29,233 bases of DNA from an uncultured bacterium. Lineage in GTDB: Bacteria > Cyanobacteriota > Vampirovibrionia > Gastranaerophilales > Gastranaerophilaceae. Below the pieces are notes generated by a model. The model was not told the DNA's origin and searched no databases. It saw only the letters and a program-made list of their open reading frames with translations. The DNA lies in NCBI GenBank assembly GCA_945910925.1, contig CAMDZX010000005.1, positions 1-29,233 of the forward strand, read 5' to 3'. Shown here in pieces: positions 8,363 through 15,345 of this stretch (positions are counted from its first letter, which is position 1; every line of letters starts with the position of its first letter). A program made the position numbers and the translations under genes.

Positions 8363-8391
8363 TTGACCTTATAATAATTAGTATAGATAAT
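8363..8391 (+). promoter_or_regulatory. Promoter of the 8441 SLH gene
   Basis: TTGACC (8363-8368) and GATAAT (8386-8391) are separated by exactly 17 bases, close to the sigma-70 consensus. The predicted leader is about 40 bases and contains the ribosome site AGGAGA (8430-8435). Confidence 0.75.
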
Positions 8392-8440
8392 AAAACTATA
8401 ATGTTCAATTGTATAGTTGGATAGTAAATAGGAGAGATGT

Positions 8441-9859
8441 ATGAAAAACATGAAAAATTTATTGTTAGGTAGCGTAGTAGCTCTAACACTCGGTTCTGCA
8501 GCATTTGCCGCAGATTGTGATACTGCAAAGGTTGAAGCATACGCACATCCTTGTATGTTTGGTTCTCAAGCACAAGAAGTATCTACCGCAAATTCAGTTT
8601 ATGTTACAGGCGGTAAAATTTTGAAATCGCAACAACATATCGGTGTTGCAAACAAAGACAGAGTTTATCTTGATTCTTGGGTAAGTGATATGATGTCATT
8701 ACTTAAAACAAGAAGTGAAAACTGCAACTTTGATGAAAAAATGCCTGTTTTAAGATCAGAACTTGCTGTTATTCTTTCAGAAGGGTTTAATCTTAAAAAT
8801 ACAGCTGATGCTAATAAATATAACGATATCCCATCTAATTACTGGGCAAAAGATTGGATTAACGGTGCTTTGAATTCAGGTGTTATGATTGGTTATCCTG
8901 ATGAAAGCTTCCGTCCTGATCAACCTGTAACAAAAGCAGAAGTTTTTGCAACAGTTGCACAATTAATAGACGTACCTACAGATAAAAGTTTAGTTGTACC
9001 TAGCTTTAAGAATAAAGAATTAAAATATATTCCTGATTGGGCAATTGCTCCAACAAAAGAAGTTGTAAATTCAAGAATTCTTGAAGCTGTTCCAAATCCT
9101 GATAAAGTAAATAATGATGAATACTTATCAAAAGAACAAGTTGCATATTTGGTAGGTTCACTCAGACAATACTTGGCATCAGGTAGTGTACAAGGAGTAG
9201 GATGCCTTCAAAACTATACTCCAACTGTAATCAATATTAAATTGGCAGACAGACTTTCTGCTCGTCAATCAAACATTGGTGATAAATTTACTGCAAAAAC
9301 AACAAAAGATGTAGTTATCAACGGTGTTTGCTATACTGCAGGTTCGGTTGTTACAGGTGAAGTCGTTGAAGTGTCAAGACCTGGTGTTGATAACCCTGGT
9401 TACATCAAGGTTAAATTCAATCAGTTAAAAAGTGGTGATTCTTGCGTAGAATTCCCTACAAATCTTTCACAAGCAACTGCTGATGTAACTAAAAACCCTA
9501 ACATTGTTGCACGTTTATTCGGATTCCCATTTAGCGGAGCAGCAAGAGTTGCAGGTGTTGCAGGAAGAACTGCTGCTGCAGGTGCTGATGTTGTTGCAAA
9601 CGGTGTTGAACAATTCGGAGATAATGTTTCTGACATATTTGTAGACACATTATCATTACAACCTGTTGCAGGTGTTAAAAATGTTGGAAATGCTGTTGTA
9701 ACAGTTGGTAAAGGTATTTTCAATATTTGTAAATTAGCAGTATCAGGAACTTTTGGTGTTGTTTATGAATTAACTGATGAAGTAAGATATCTTCTTGTTC
9801 CTCAATATTCAAACGAATCAAGCTTGAATCCTGGTGAAGAATTAACTATTTTATTCTAA
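8441..9859 (+). CDS. Secreted SLH-domain envelope protein
   Basis: A 472-residue exported protein. Its signal peptide (about 1-24) ends in GSAAFAAD. One clear SLH domain (about 127-176: YNDIPSNYWAKDWINGALNS, GYPDESFRPDQPVTKAE) is followed by a degenerate second one (about 185-245). Residues about 265-345 (LSARQSNIGDKFTAKT, YTAGSVVTGEVVEV) resemble the C-terminal beta domain of the second SLH protein at 20163. SLH domains anchor proteins to cell-wall polymers or peptidoglycan; in cyanobacterial relatives they tie the outer membrane to the wall. The glycine/alanine-rich tail has no porin barrel that I can recognise. A near-consensus promoter and a strong ribosome site suggest high expression. 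Confidence 0.85.
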   Translation: MKNMKNLLLGSVVALTLGSAAFAADCDTAKVEAYAHPCMFGSQAQEVSTANSVYVTGGKILKSQQHIGVANKDRVYLDSWVSDMMSLLKTRSENCNFDEKMPVLRSELAVILSEGFNLKNTADANKYNDIPSNYWAKDWINGALNSGVMIGYPDESFRPDQPVTKAEVFATVAQLIDVPTDKSLVVPSFKNKELKYIPDWAIAPTKEVVNSRILEAVPNPDKVNNDEYLSKEQVAYLVGSLRQYLASGSVQGVGCLQNYTPTVINIKLADRLSARQSNIGDKFTAKTTKDVVINGVCYTAGSVVTGEVVEVSRPGVDNPGYIKVKFNQLKSGDSCVEFPTNLSQATADVTKNPNIVARLFGFPFSGAARVAGVAGRTAAAGADVVANGVEQFGDNVSDIFVDTLSLQPVAGVKNVGNAVVTVGKGIFNICKLAVSGTFGVVYELTDEVRYLLVPQYSNESSLNPGEELTILF

Positions 9860-9870
9860 TAGAGGATGCG

Positions 9871-9907
9871 GAAAAAGTCGAAAAATGACAATTTTTCGAA
9901 CTTTTTC
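9871..9907 (+). terminator. Long hairpin after the SLH gene, likely terminator
   Basis: GAAAAAGTCGAAAAAT pairs with ATTTTTCGAACTTTTTC with a single bulge and a 4-base loop, starting 12 bases after the SLH stop codon. It lacks a clean T-run after the stem, so it could also be a processed 3' end or a REP-type element. Confidence 0.6.
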
Positions 9908-9929
9908 AAATTCGACCTCAGGTGTGTGA

Positions 9930-9967
9930 AAGTAAGGCTAGGTGCGGGATAGCACGTAGCCTTACTT
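9930..9967. repeat. Second hairpin 3' of the SLH gene
   Basis: AAGTAAGGCTA pairs perfectly with TAGCCTTACTT. Inside it GTGC and GCAC form a second short stem around GGGATA, with one unpaired G on each side. It is GC-richer than its surroundings. The function is unknown. Confidence 0.7.
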
Positions 9968-9981
9968 GAAACCGTTCCCCA

Positions 9982-10018
9982 GAGTTTGCAGGAAAAACTA
10001 GAGTTTTTCCGCAAACTC
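9982..10018. repeat. Dispersed hairpin repeat, copy 2
   Basis: The same palindrome as at 128-162 with two compensated extra bases (GGAAAAACT and AGTTTTTCC inside the GAGTTTGC/GCAAACTC arms). The extra pair keeps the stem intact, which argues for selection on structure. Confidence 0.75.
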
Positions 10019-10043
10019 AATAAGTAAAATAATTATACAAGGA

Positions 10044-10073
10044 GAGCCGCTTAACTAAGCGGCTCTTTTGTTT
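10044..10073 (+). terminator. Rho-independent terminator
   Basis: GAGCCGCT and AGCGGCTC form a GC-rich stem around a 6-base loop, followed by TTTTGTTT. It is the last of four hairpins after the SLH gene and has the best terminator form. It could serve transcripts arriving from the left. Confidence 0.8.
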
Positions 10074-10136
10074 GCTAACAAAAAGGGTATCCAATTTGAA
10101 CACCCTTACAAATCTGTATTTATATATGGTAAAAAT

Positions 10137-10340
10137 TTAGTTATTGCTGAGAACAATTCTCAATGTTGCCAAATTTTTGATTGATAACATTTTGTGTTTG
10201 TTCTTTTGAGCCTTAGAAATTTCAAAGATACGAATAATTCTTTGAATTTCATCTATATCTTTTTGTGATTCAATTTTATAAACATTTTTAATTGGATCTG
10301 CGACTACTGACATCATTGCGTTTAATTCTGATTCTTTCAT
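10137..10340 (-). CDS. Small hypothetical protein (67 aa)
   Basis: A 67-residue soluble, helical-looking protein (MKESELNAMMSVVADPIKNV..., with SQKDIDEIQRIIRIFEISKAQ). A good ribosome site (AAAGGAAG) precedes the ATG by about 5 bases. It stands alone between the SLH terminators and folP. No family is recognised. Confidence 0.65.
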   Translation of the reverse strand: MKESELNAMMSVVADPIKNVYKIESQKDIDEIQRIIRIFEISKAQKNKHKMLSIKNLATLRIVLSNN

Positions 10341-10459
10341 TCTTCTTCCTTTTTCAAAATTCTCTATATATTAATAAAGTAATTTTGAATCAGGGAATTG
10401 CCTTTTTTCTTTAATTTTGTAAAGATATGTTTACAAAATATTTAAACGATACAACGATA

Positions 10460-11575
10460 TTATAAAAGCTCTTTTTTGTAGATGTCAATGAGTTTTCTGT
10501 GTAATTTTACATTATGAACACGGATATAATCAATATTTTTTTCTACCGCAATAGTATTAAGGGCTGTGGTAAAAATATCTTTTTCTTCATTATTGTTTAA
10601 TTGTAACAAACTTTTTCTTGAAATTCCGAGCATGATAGGGTATCCGAGAGATTTGAATTCTTCAAGCCTGTTGAATAATCTGAAATTGTCCTCAAGTGTT
10701 TTGTCATAACCTATACCTACATCAACAATAATATTTCTTATGCCTTTGGATTTGGCATATTCTGTTTGTTTATATAAATCCAAGTAAACTTCATCAACTA
10801 TATTTTGTGATTGCGGTACATTCCGACCCTGGTTTTGTCTGTTGATTGAATGTTGAATTATTACTGTTGCATTATACTTAGCTATAATATCCGCCATTTT
10901 CTCATCATATTTTAAGCCCGAAACATCGTTAATAATTCCGGCTCCACGTTTTAAACATTCTTCTGCAACAACAGAACTTCTTGTATCAATACTAATAGCA
11001 GCGTTTGTATCCAACAATGGAAGTATTCTTTCAAGTTGTGTTTCTGCCGGAACCTCATCTGAATTGAGTCTGGTTGATTCTGCGCCGATATCAATAATAT
11101 CTGCACCATCTTGTATTAATTGAGTCATGTGGATTCTAGCATCAGATACATCCAGATATTTACCGCCGTCCGAGAAGGAATCGGGGGTAATATTTAGTAT
11201 CCCGACAATTTTTGTTTTGGGCTCAGAGGATTGTAATTGTGCAGTTATTTGTTCCCCGAGTTGCTTTAATGAAAACGGCTGATATTCTAATTTGTCAGCA
11301 ATTTTTTTAAGCTGAGAATAACTCCCGCCAAGCAATACATCGGATTTTTCGATATTGCCCGTAATAACATTTCTGTGAATTGCACAGTCTGCACCTACTG
11401 TTAGTGCGGTTTGTTTAAGTATGTTTGCTTGTGCCAAATTTAGCGAAAAGATTTTTAGGTTTTTGTATTTGTATTTTTCTGCGGCAATTTTTCTATACCC
11501 TTCATCCATACCGATAAGCCCAAGCTCTTTAATCATATCTGCATTTTTTATTTCTTTTAATACAAAATTCCCCAT
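10460..11575 (-). CDS. folP: Dihydropteroate synthase with N-terminal extension
   Basis: Condenses p-aminobenzoate with hydroxymethyl-dihydropterin pyrophosphate in folate synthesis (cytoplasm). The TIM-barrel motifs are all present: GILNITPDSFSDGG (125-138), GADIIDIGAESTR (157-169), SIDTRS (195-200), GAGIINDVSG (210-219), DVGIGYDKT (284-292), GISRKS (316-321) and RVHNV (351-355). The usual DPG is DVG here and the usual RVHD is RVHN. The protein is 371 aa rather than about 280, because roughly 120 residues precede the first barrel strand. That extension (LNLAQANILKQTALTVGADCAIHRNVITG) occurs in some other bacterial and archaeal DHPS; its role is unclear to me. No other folate gene is adjacent. 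Confidence 0.93.
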   Translation of the reverse strand: MGNFVLKEIKNADMIKELGLIGMDEGYRKIAAEKYKYKNLKIFSLNLAQANILKQTALTVGADCAIHRNVITGNIEKSDVLLGGSYSQLKKIADKLEYQPFSLKQLGEQITAQLQSSEPKTKIVGILNITPDSFSDGGKYLDVSDARIHMTQLIQDGADIIDIGAESTRLNSDEVPAETQLERILPLLDTNAAISIDTRSSVVAEECLKRGAGIINDVSGLKYDEKMADIIAKYNATVIIQHSINRQNQGRNVPQSQNIVDEVYLDLYKQTEYAKSKGIRNIIVDVGIGYDKTLEDNFRLFNRLEEFKSLGYPIMLGISRKSLLQLNNNEEKDIFTTALNTIAVEKNIDYIRVHNVKLHRKLIDIYKKELL

Positions 11576-11827
11576 GCTTAAAGAATATCACAAATTCTTA
11601 TAAACCAAAAGAATAAAGGGTAAATAGTTGGTAAAAAACAAAAGTTAAAATTGATGATGCTTCTAAAGCTGAAATAGTAAGAGATGATGAATAATTGGAA
11701 TCCAAAAAAACAGACCGATGATATAACACATCGGTCTGTTTTTGCAATTTCAATCAATATTTTGAGTAATCCTATCCGGCTTTACTTAGTTGACAAAATT
11801 AAAATATTTGAGTAAATTTTTTGACTA
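11576..11827. other. Intergenic region with terminator and coding relic
   Basis: The region holds the terminator at 11704-11743. Positions 11634-11694 read, on the + strand, as a stop-bounded short peptide ending VKIDDASKAEIVRDDE and then TAA, which looks like the tail of a lost gene. It is too short to be called a gene. Confidence 0.4.
11704..11743 (-). terminator. Strong bidirectional-looking terminator
   Basis: AAAAACAGACCGATG and CATCGGTCTGTTTTT form a perfect 15-bp stem with an 8-base loop. Read on the minus strand it ends in seven T residues, so it fits termination of the triple-HTH gene at 11828, but it could work in both directions. Confidence 0.85.
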
Positions 11828-12457
11828 TCACAAACTATGACTTTTTAATCTATACTTACTAAATAATTTAGCAATATATGACTGTGAAGTAGAAAACATT
11901 ATAGCAATATCATCTATTGAATGACCATTGTTTATAAGTTCTTCTAAATCACTTTTACTAATACTTTCTAAAAATGTATCATGTGTTTTTGAAAAAATAG
12001 GGTTTTTATTTAAATTCTTATAATTTACGGAATTTAGATAATGATAATCATTATTATCAATAGCATTATTCATATCTGCTATCAGTTGCTTTCTATTAAC
12101 ATAATTTTCTCCCGGTTGAGTCTTTAAATTAAAATGTTCACACAAAACGCGTACCCTACCGTAGCTCAACTTTAATTGTTCTGCTATTTTTCTTACAGAT
12201 AATCCCTGTGTAATCAGTTCATTAATGTTTGCTAAAAATTCTTTATCAACTTTACTAAAATCTGTTTTCAGCAAAGGTATTTTGTACATTTTTACATGTT
12301 TTGAAACATTACTGGTTGATACATGTAAAGTATCGGCTATTTCTTGTAAAGTTAAGCCTTGGTTGCGCATTAATTGCAAAGTTTTTTGGGGGATATTTTT
12401 TGATTTTGCTTGAGAATTTAATATAGACTGTGTAACATTAAGCTTATTAATAGCCAT
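11828..12457 (-). CDS. Triple helix-turn-helix DNA-binding protein
   Basis: A 209-residue protein containing three related homeodomain/resolvase-like HTH units of about 34 residues: residues 27-60 (QGLTLQEIADTLHVSTSNVS), 79-112 (QGLSVRKIAEQLKLSYGRVR) and 172-205 (NGHSIDDIAIMFSTSQSYIA). All share the pattern G-x-S/T-x-x-x-I-A-x-x-x-x-x-S-x-x-x-(V/I). The second and third are separated by a 59-residue polar linker. There is no effector or catalytic domain. A strong ribosome site (AAAGGAG) lies 8 bases before the ATG. It is probably a sequence-specific regulator or a transposon-derived DNA-binding protein; the target is unknown. It ends at the terminator 11704-11743. Confidence 0.8.
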   Translation of the reverse strand: MAINKLNVTQSILNSQAKSKNIPQKTLQLMRNQGLTLQEIADTLHVSTSNVSKHVKMYKIPLLKTDFSKVDKEFLANINELITQGLSVRKIAEQLKLSYGRVRVLCEHFNLKTQPGENYVNRKQLIADMNNAIDNNDYHYLNSVNYKNLNKNPIFSKTHDTFLESISKSDLEELINNGHSIDDIAIMFSTSQSYIAKLFSKYRLKSHSL

Positions 12458-12590
12458 GTATTATCTCCTTTACTTTTAGGAAGAAAACACGTAATTTATT
12501 TTTTTGCTATATAAGTAACAGAAAATAAATAAAACTGTAAATTTTAATACGTATGTTTATTTATAGAACAGTAGGTTTGATAATTAAATT

Positions 12591-12642
12591 GTAGGTCAAG
12601 CATTGCTTGACATTAAATTTATTGTCAGGCTGTGCCTGACCT
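12591..12642. repeat. Twin-palindrome element A
   Basis: GTAGG leads into the perfect palindrome GTCAAGCATTGCTTGAC (12595-12611). Twelve AT-rich bases then separate it from GTCAGGCTGTGCCTGAC (12624-12640). The layout, GTAGG plus two hairpins around an AT spacer, is repeated in element B. Confidence 0.75.
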
Positions 12643-12846
12643 TGCTTAGCGATTTTTTGTACAATAAAATGAAAAAGGGACAGAGACTTATTGCACCCTT
12701 GCTTAACAACTTTTTGCAAAATTATCATTTGATACAAAACAGACACAAAGGTCGGAAATAACTTGATTTAAAATGTCCGGGATGTCCGATTTATGTAACA
12801 AAAATGTCCGCTTATTTGAACATTTTGTTCCAAAAATTGCACTCTA

Positions 12847-12904
12847 AAGTAGGGTTGACTTTAGTCAACCAAAATGTATCGGTAGACTGAAGTCTACCCT
12901 ACTT
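12847..12904. repeat. Twin-palindrome element B (palindrome within palindrome)
   Basis: GGTTGACTTTAGTCAACC and GGTAGACTGAAGTCTACC are each self-complementary, and the outer AAGTAGGG/CCCTACTT arms also pair. The two 24-base halves are reverse complements with only three mismatches, so the whole can fold either as two hairpins or as one long cruciform. Confidence 0.8.
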
Positions 12905-12920
12905 GCTTTCAAGACATTAT

Positions 12921-13007
12921 CTACAAACTTTTACCCGCTTTTACGGCTTCGCAGAATTTCTTTGCAACATTTTCTACTGCATTATATTCTTTAATATCGT
13001 CTCTCAT
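12921..13007 (-). pseudogene. Truncated 5' end of a gene (28 codons), perhaps SnoaL/lumazine-binding-like
   Basis: A textbook ribosome site (GGAGGTAAG) and ATG start a 28-residue reading, MRDDIKEYNAVENVAKKFCE then AVKAGKSL, which ends at TAG. The pattern resembles the N-terminus of the NTF2/SnoaL-like putative lumazine-binding family (PF12893), but this is from memory and weak. The frame breaks within 20 bases of twin-palindrome element B. That suggests the gene was cut short by insertion or deletion at the repeat. Confidence 0.5.
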
Positions 13008-13086
13008 AACTTACCTCCATATCTATATTTATGCTACACTGTCAAAGTGGATTTTCAATCGATACGCAAACCAGGAGAGTGTAAAA

Positions 13087-13869
13087 ATGCAAATACATCA
13101 AATCAGAAATGCGACTATAATTGTAACTTATAACGACAAAAGATTTCTAATCGATCCATGGTTGATGCCAAAAGATTCTATGCCGGGATTTGAAGGTGCA
13201 ATGAATAGTGAAGTCAGACAACCGAGAGTTGATTTGCCCAAGGATTTCGATATAAATCATTTACCCCTTAATGCGGTTATTCTAACCCATTTTCACCCTG
13301 ACCATTTTGATGAATTTGCAGTAAAAGCATTGGATAAAAATATTCCGTTCTTTGTTCAGAATGAAACAGATTTGAACATTATTAAAAATTTTGGTTTTAA
13401 TGATGTTCGCCTTATTTCTGAAAGCGGAACAGATTTTGAGGGTGTAAAACTATTTAAAACACAATGCCAGCACGGCAGACGTGAAGTTGTAAAACCGATG
13501 TGCGAAAAAATCGGTATGCCTTATGATGCTATGGGAATAGTGTTTAAATCGGACGCAGAAAAAACATTATACGTTGCTGGGGATACAATCTGGTGCGATG
13601 AAGTAATTACGGCTATTGATAAATTCAATCCTGAAATCATTGTTATAAATGCTTGCGGCGCTACTGTTTTGGTTGGTGAAGGCGAAAGGTTGATTATGGA
13701 TATTGAGGATGTTAAAGCAATATCAAATTATGCAAAAAATTCAACCATAATTGCAAGCCACATGGACACAGTAAGCCACTTAACAGTTACAAGAAAAGAT
13801 ATAAAATTTCTAAAGCTGAACAATGTTGTTGTACCTGATGATAATGAGATTTTGGAATTTAATAATTAA
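13087..13869 (+). CDS. Metallo-beta-lactamase-fold hydrolase (UlaG/UPF0173-like)
   Basis: A 260-residue cytoplasmic MBL-fold protein. THFHPDHFD gives the HxHxDH motif (H68, H70, D72, H73). Further candidate metal ligands are H129 (QCQHGRR), D166 (AGDTIW) and H225 (ASHMDT). This pattern, with a short N-terminus and a LIDPW strand, fits the UlaG-like lactonase / UPF0173 group rather than beta-lactamases or ribonuclease Z. The substrate is not predictable. The ribosome site AGGAGAG stands 7-13 bases before the ATG. It appears monocistronic, with structured non-coding DNA on both sides. Confidence 0.85.
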   Translation: MQIHQIRNATIIVTYNDKRFLIDPWLMPKDSMPGFEGAMNSEVRQPRVDLPKDFDINHLPLNAVILTHFHPDHFDEFAVKALDKNIPFFVQNETDLNIIKNFGFNDVRLISESGTDFEGVKLFKTQCQHGRREVVKPMCEKIGMPYDAMGIVFKSDAEKTLYVAGDTIWCDEVITAIDKFNPEIIVINACGATVLVGEGERLIMDIEDVKAISNYAKNSTIIASHMDTVSHLTVTRKDIKFLKLNNVVVPDDNEILEFNN

Positions 13870-13895
13870 ACTCATATTAACAAATAACTTATCAA

Positions 13896-14021
13896 AAAAG
13901 TACCAGTAAGTTTAAGAGAGAATTAGCTGAGAATCTGAGAGTTTGTATCAGGGAGTTTTGAAATTTTTCCCTCAAAACTTAAAGAGTTTGAGAATTCTCT
14001 CAAACTTCCGGAGGTACTTTT
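13896..14021. repeat. Long imperfect hairpin element (about 126 nt)
   Basis: The outer arms AAAAGTACC (13896-13904) and GGTACTTTT (14013-14021) are perfect. Inside, AAGTTTAAGAGAGAATT faces the complement of AAGTTTGAGAGAATT. Two local hairpins also occur: AGTTTTG/CAAAACT (about 13954-13979) and AGTTTGAG/CTCAAACT around AATTCT (about 13985-14006). It could be a MITE-like relic or a structured RNA. It lies just after the MBL gene stop. Confidence 0.6.
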
Positions 14022-14047
14022 ATCAATCTCTCTGATAATCTACAAGA

Positions 14048-14077
14048 GTATTTGTGTGAAAACTTGAACACAAATAC
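14048..14077. terminator. Perfect 10-bp hairpin
   Basis: GTATTTGTGT and ACACAAATAC pair perfectly around a 10-base loop. It lies 13 bases beyond the end of the broken minus-strand gene at 14090, where a terminator would be expected, but no strong T-run follows on that strand. Confidence 0.45.
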
Positions 14078-14089
14078 GATTTGGGTTCG

Positions 14090-14329
14090 TTAGTAAGTAA
14101 TCATTTCATCAATAATCTTAGAAAAACTGCAAAATCTAAGAACGGGTTTTATTATAACTAAATTATTCTTTTTGTTTTGATATATTTTATCTTTCTCGTA
14201 TCTTTCAGATGTCCATTTATTTGTATAATAAACCGCAGCTATTGTTGCAATTGTTGTTAAAAGCCCTGCACCTAATGTGGTACCAAATATCTACCAATCA
14301 GTTGCAATATTTATCACTTGACTTGTCAT
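14090..14329 (-). pseudogene. Small membrane protein gene interrupted by an in-frame TAG
   Basis: Read on the minus strand from ATG at 14329, with GGAG six to nine bases upstream, the frame gives MTSQVINIATDW, then TAG (14291-14293). It then continues for 66 codons: IFGTTLGAGLLTTIATIAAV, YYTNKWTSERYEKDK and on to MITY and TAA. The hydrophobic helix followed by charged residues looks like a normal one-helix membrane protein. The frame is 12 bases downstream of the Bro-N gene, so both were one operon. I interpret the TAG as a nonsense mutation; the C-terminus may also be cut. Confidence 0.6.
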
Positions 14330-14341
14330 TTAATTACTCCA

Positions 14342-15181
14342 TTATTTTTCTTTATTTTCTATTTGTTTTGCTTTTCTTTGTGTTGGCAAAAAATTACTAT
14401 CACTTACGACTTTTTGTCCTGTTTCAAGTTCTAGTTTTTCTTTGGCTTCTTTTGCAATTTTACCACCACGTTTTGCAGATTTTTTATTTTCTTCCATCCC
14501 TGTAGCATTTTCGCTTTCTGCAATTTGACGGGTTGAAAGTTCTGCTAGGGCAGTGAAAATCAATTCTGCTTCAGACATGTGGTCTCGTAAATTTTGAGAT
14601 TTTAAACCCTTTAAGTTCTTGTGTTCTTTTACACTTAACCCAGTCCATTCTTGATGAATTATATTTGTAAGAATTGCAAATTCTTCACTTTCAGTTATTT
14701 CATGATCTTTCCAATAATCAGTCAACTTGTTGCGGGTTTCTTGTCCCATCATTCGCTGTTGAATCCATTTTTCGGAACGACCAAGTTTTTGGTAAGTTTC
14801 TCTTGCTCTGTCAATAGCACTTGAAGGATCAGACATTTCCTTCATTCGTTCGTAACCGACTTTAGCAAGCCATAATTTAACCGGTTCAGCTTTCGGACTT
14901 GGAACAGATTGAACAAGCCTTAAACAGCCTTCAACATCAAGAGCATCTGTTTTATAAAACTTGCCATCTGTGGCTTTCATTTTCAGTTGACTACAATTTG
15001 TAGTCAACTCACTTCCTTCTTTTTTTAAACGAGTTTTAAGGACGCTCCAATATTTTCTAGGATTTTCACTCTCTGTTAAAATTGCAATTAAATCAACAAC
15101 AGAGAAATACCATTTTTCTTGTTCTTCATCATAAATCGAACGAATATTATTTTGTTCAAAAATCTTTATCTCATTTTTCAT
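14342..15181 (-). CDS. Bro-N domain / DinD-like protein
   Basis: A 279-residue protein of the type often annotated 'BRO family, N-terminal' or DNA-damage-inducible protein D. The N-terminal Bro-N domain (about 1-105) has the hallmarks WYFSVVDLIAILTESENPRKYW, LKMKATDGKFYKTDALD and VQSVPSPKAEPVKLWLAKVG. The C-terminal half (about 110-279) has TYQKLGRSEKWIQQRMMGQE and LKGLKSQNLRDHMSEAELI. Bro-N proteins are commonly phage or mobile-element encoded and bind DNA or act as antirepressors; the role here is unknown. The ribosome site AAGGGA lies 8 bases before the ATG and an extended -10 (TGCTATAAT) lies just upstream. Its downstream partner is broken. Confidence 0.85.
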   Translation of the reverse strand: MKNEIKIFEQNNIRSIYDEEQEKWYFSVVDLIAILTESENPRKYWSVLKTRLKKEGSELTTNCSQLKMKATDGKFYKTDALDVEGCLRLVQSVPSPKAEPVKLWLAKVGYERMKEMSDPSSAIDRARETYQKLGRSEKWIQQRMMGQETRNKLTDYWKDHEITESEEFAILTNIIHQEWTGLSVKEHKNLKGLKSQNLRDHMSEAELIFTALAELSTRQIAESENATGMEENKKSAKRGGKIAKEAKEKLELETGQKVVSDSNFLPTQRKAKQIENKEK

Positions 15182-15201
15182 AACATTAATCCCTTAGTCT
15201 T

Positions 15202-15210
15202 ATTATAGCA
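15202..15210 (-). promoter_or_regulatory. Extended -10 promoter of the Bro-N gene
   Basis: On the minus strand this reads TGCTATAAT, a consensus -10 with the TGn extension, about 20 bases before the Bro-N start. No good -35 is seen at the expected distance. Confidence 0.6.
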
Positions 15211-15345
15211 CAAAAACAAGCCGAAATACTGGTTTTATTATAATGTTACCGTAAGGCAAATATATTAAGAACTAAAGAACTTATCTTTGTTTGTGATACA
15301 AATAATTTTGCTAGGTTATAAGATGGGTGTTCTATGATTAGTGCA

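Larger units (their letters stand above)
12458..13086. other. Repeat-rich intergenic region
   Basis: The region contains two twin-palindrome elements (12591-12642 and 12847-12904) and a truncated gene on the minus strand (12921-13007). A degenerate direct repeat of about 25 bases begins CTTGCTTAGC at about 12642 and CTTGCTTAAC at about 12700. ATGTCCG occurs three times between about 12773 and 12812. No intact gene is seen. Confidence 0.6.

Noticed and set aside
11634..11694. Coding-like tail VKIDDASKAEIVRDDE on the + strand
   Set aside because: Too short, without a start codon; mentioned only as a relic in the intergenic entry.
12561..12746. A 61-aa frame on the minus strand
   Set aside because: It is read through twin-palindrome element A and a degenerate direct repeat, without a ribosome site.
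14209..14505. A 98-aa hydrophobic open frame on the + strand
   Set aside because: It lies antisense to the Bro-N gene and to the broken membrane gene, is made of Leu/Phe/Tyr-rich low-complexity sequence, and has no ribosome site.
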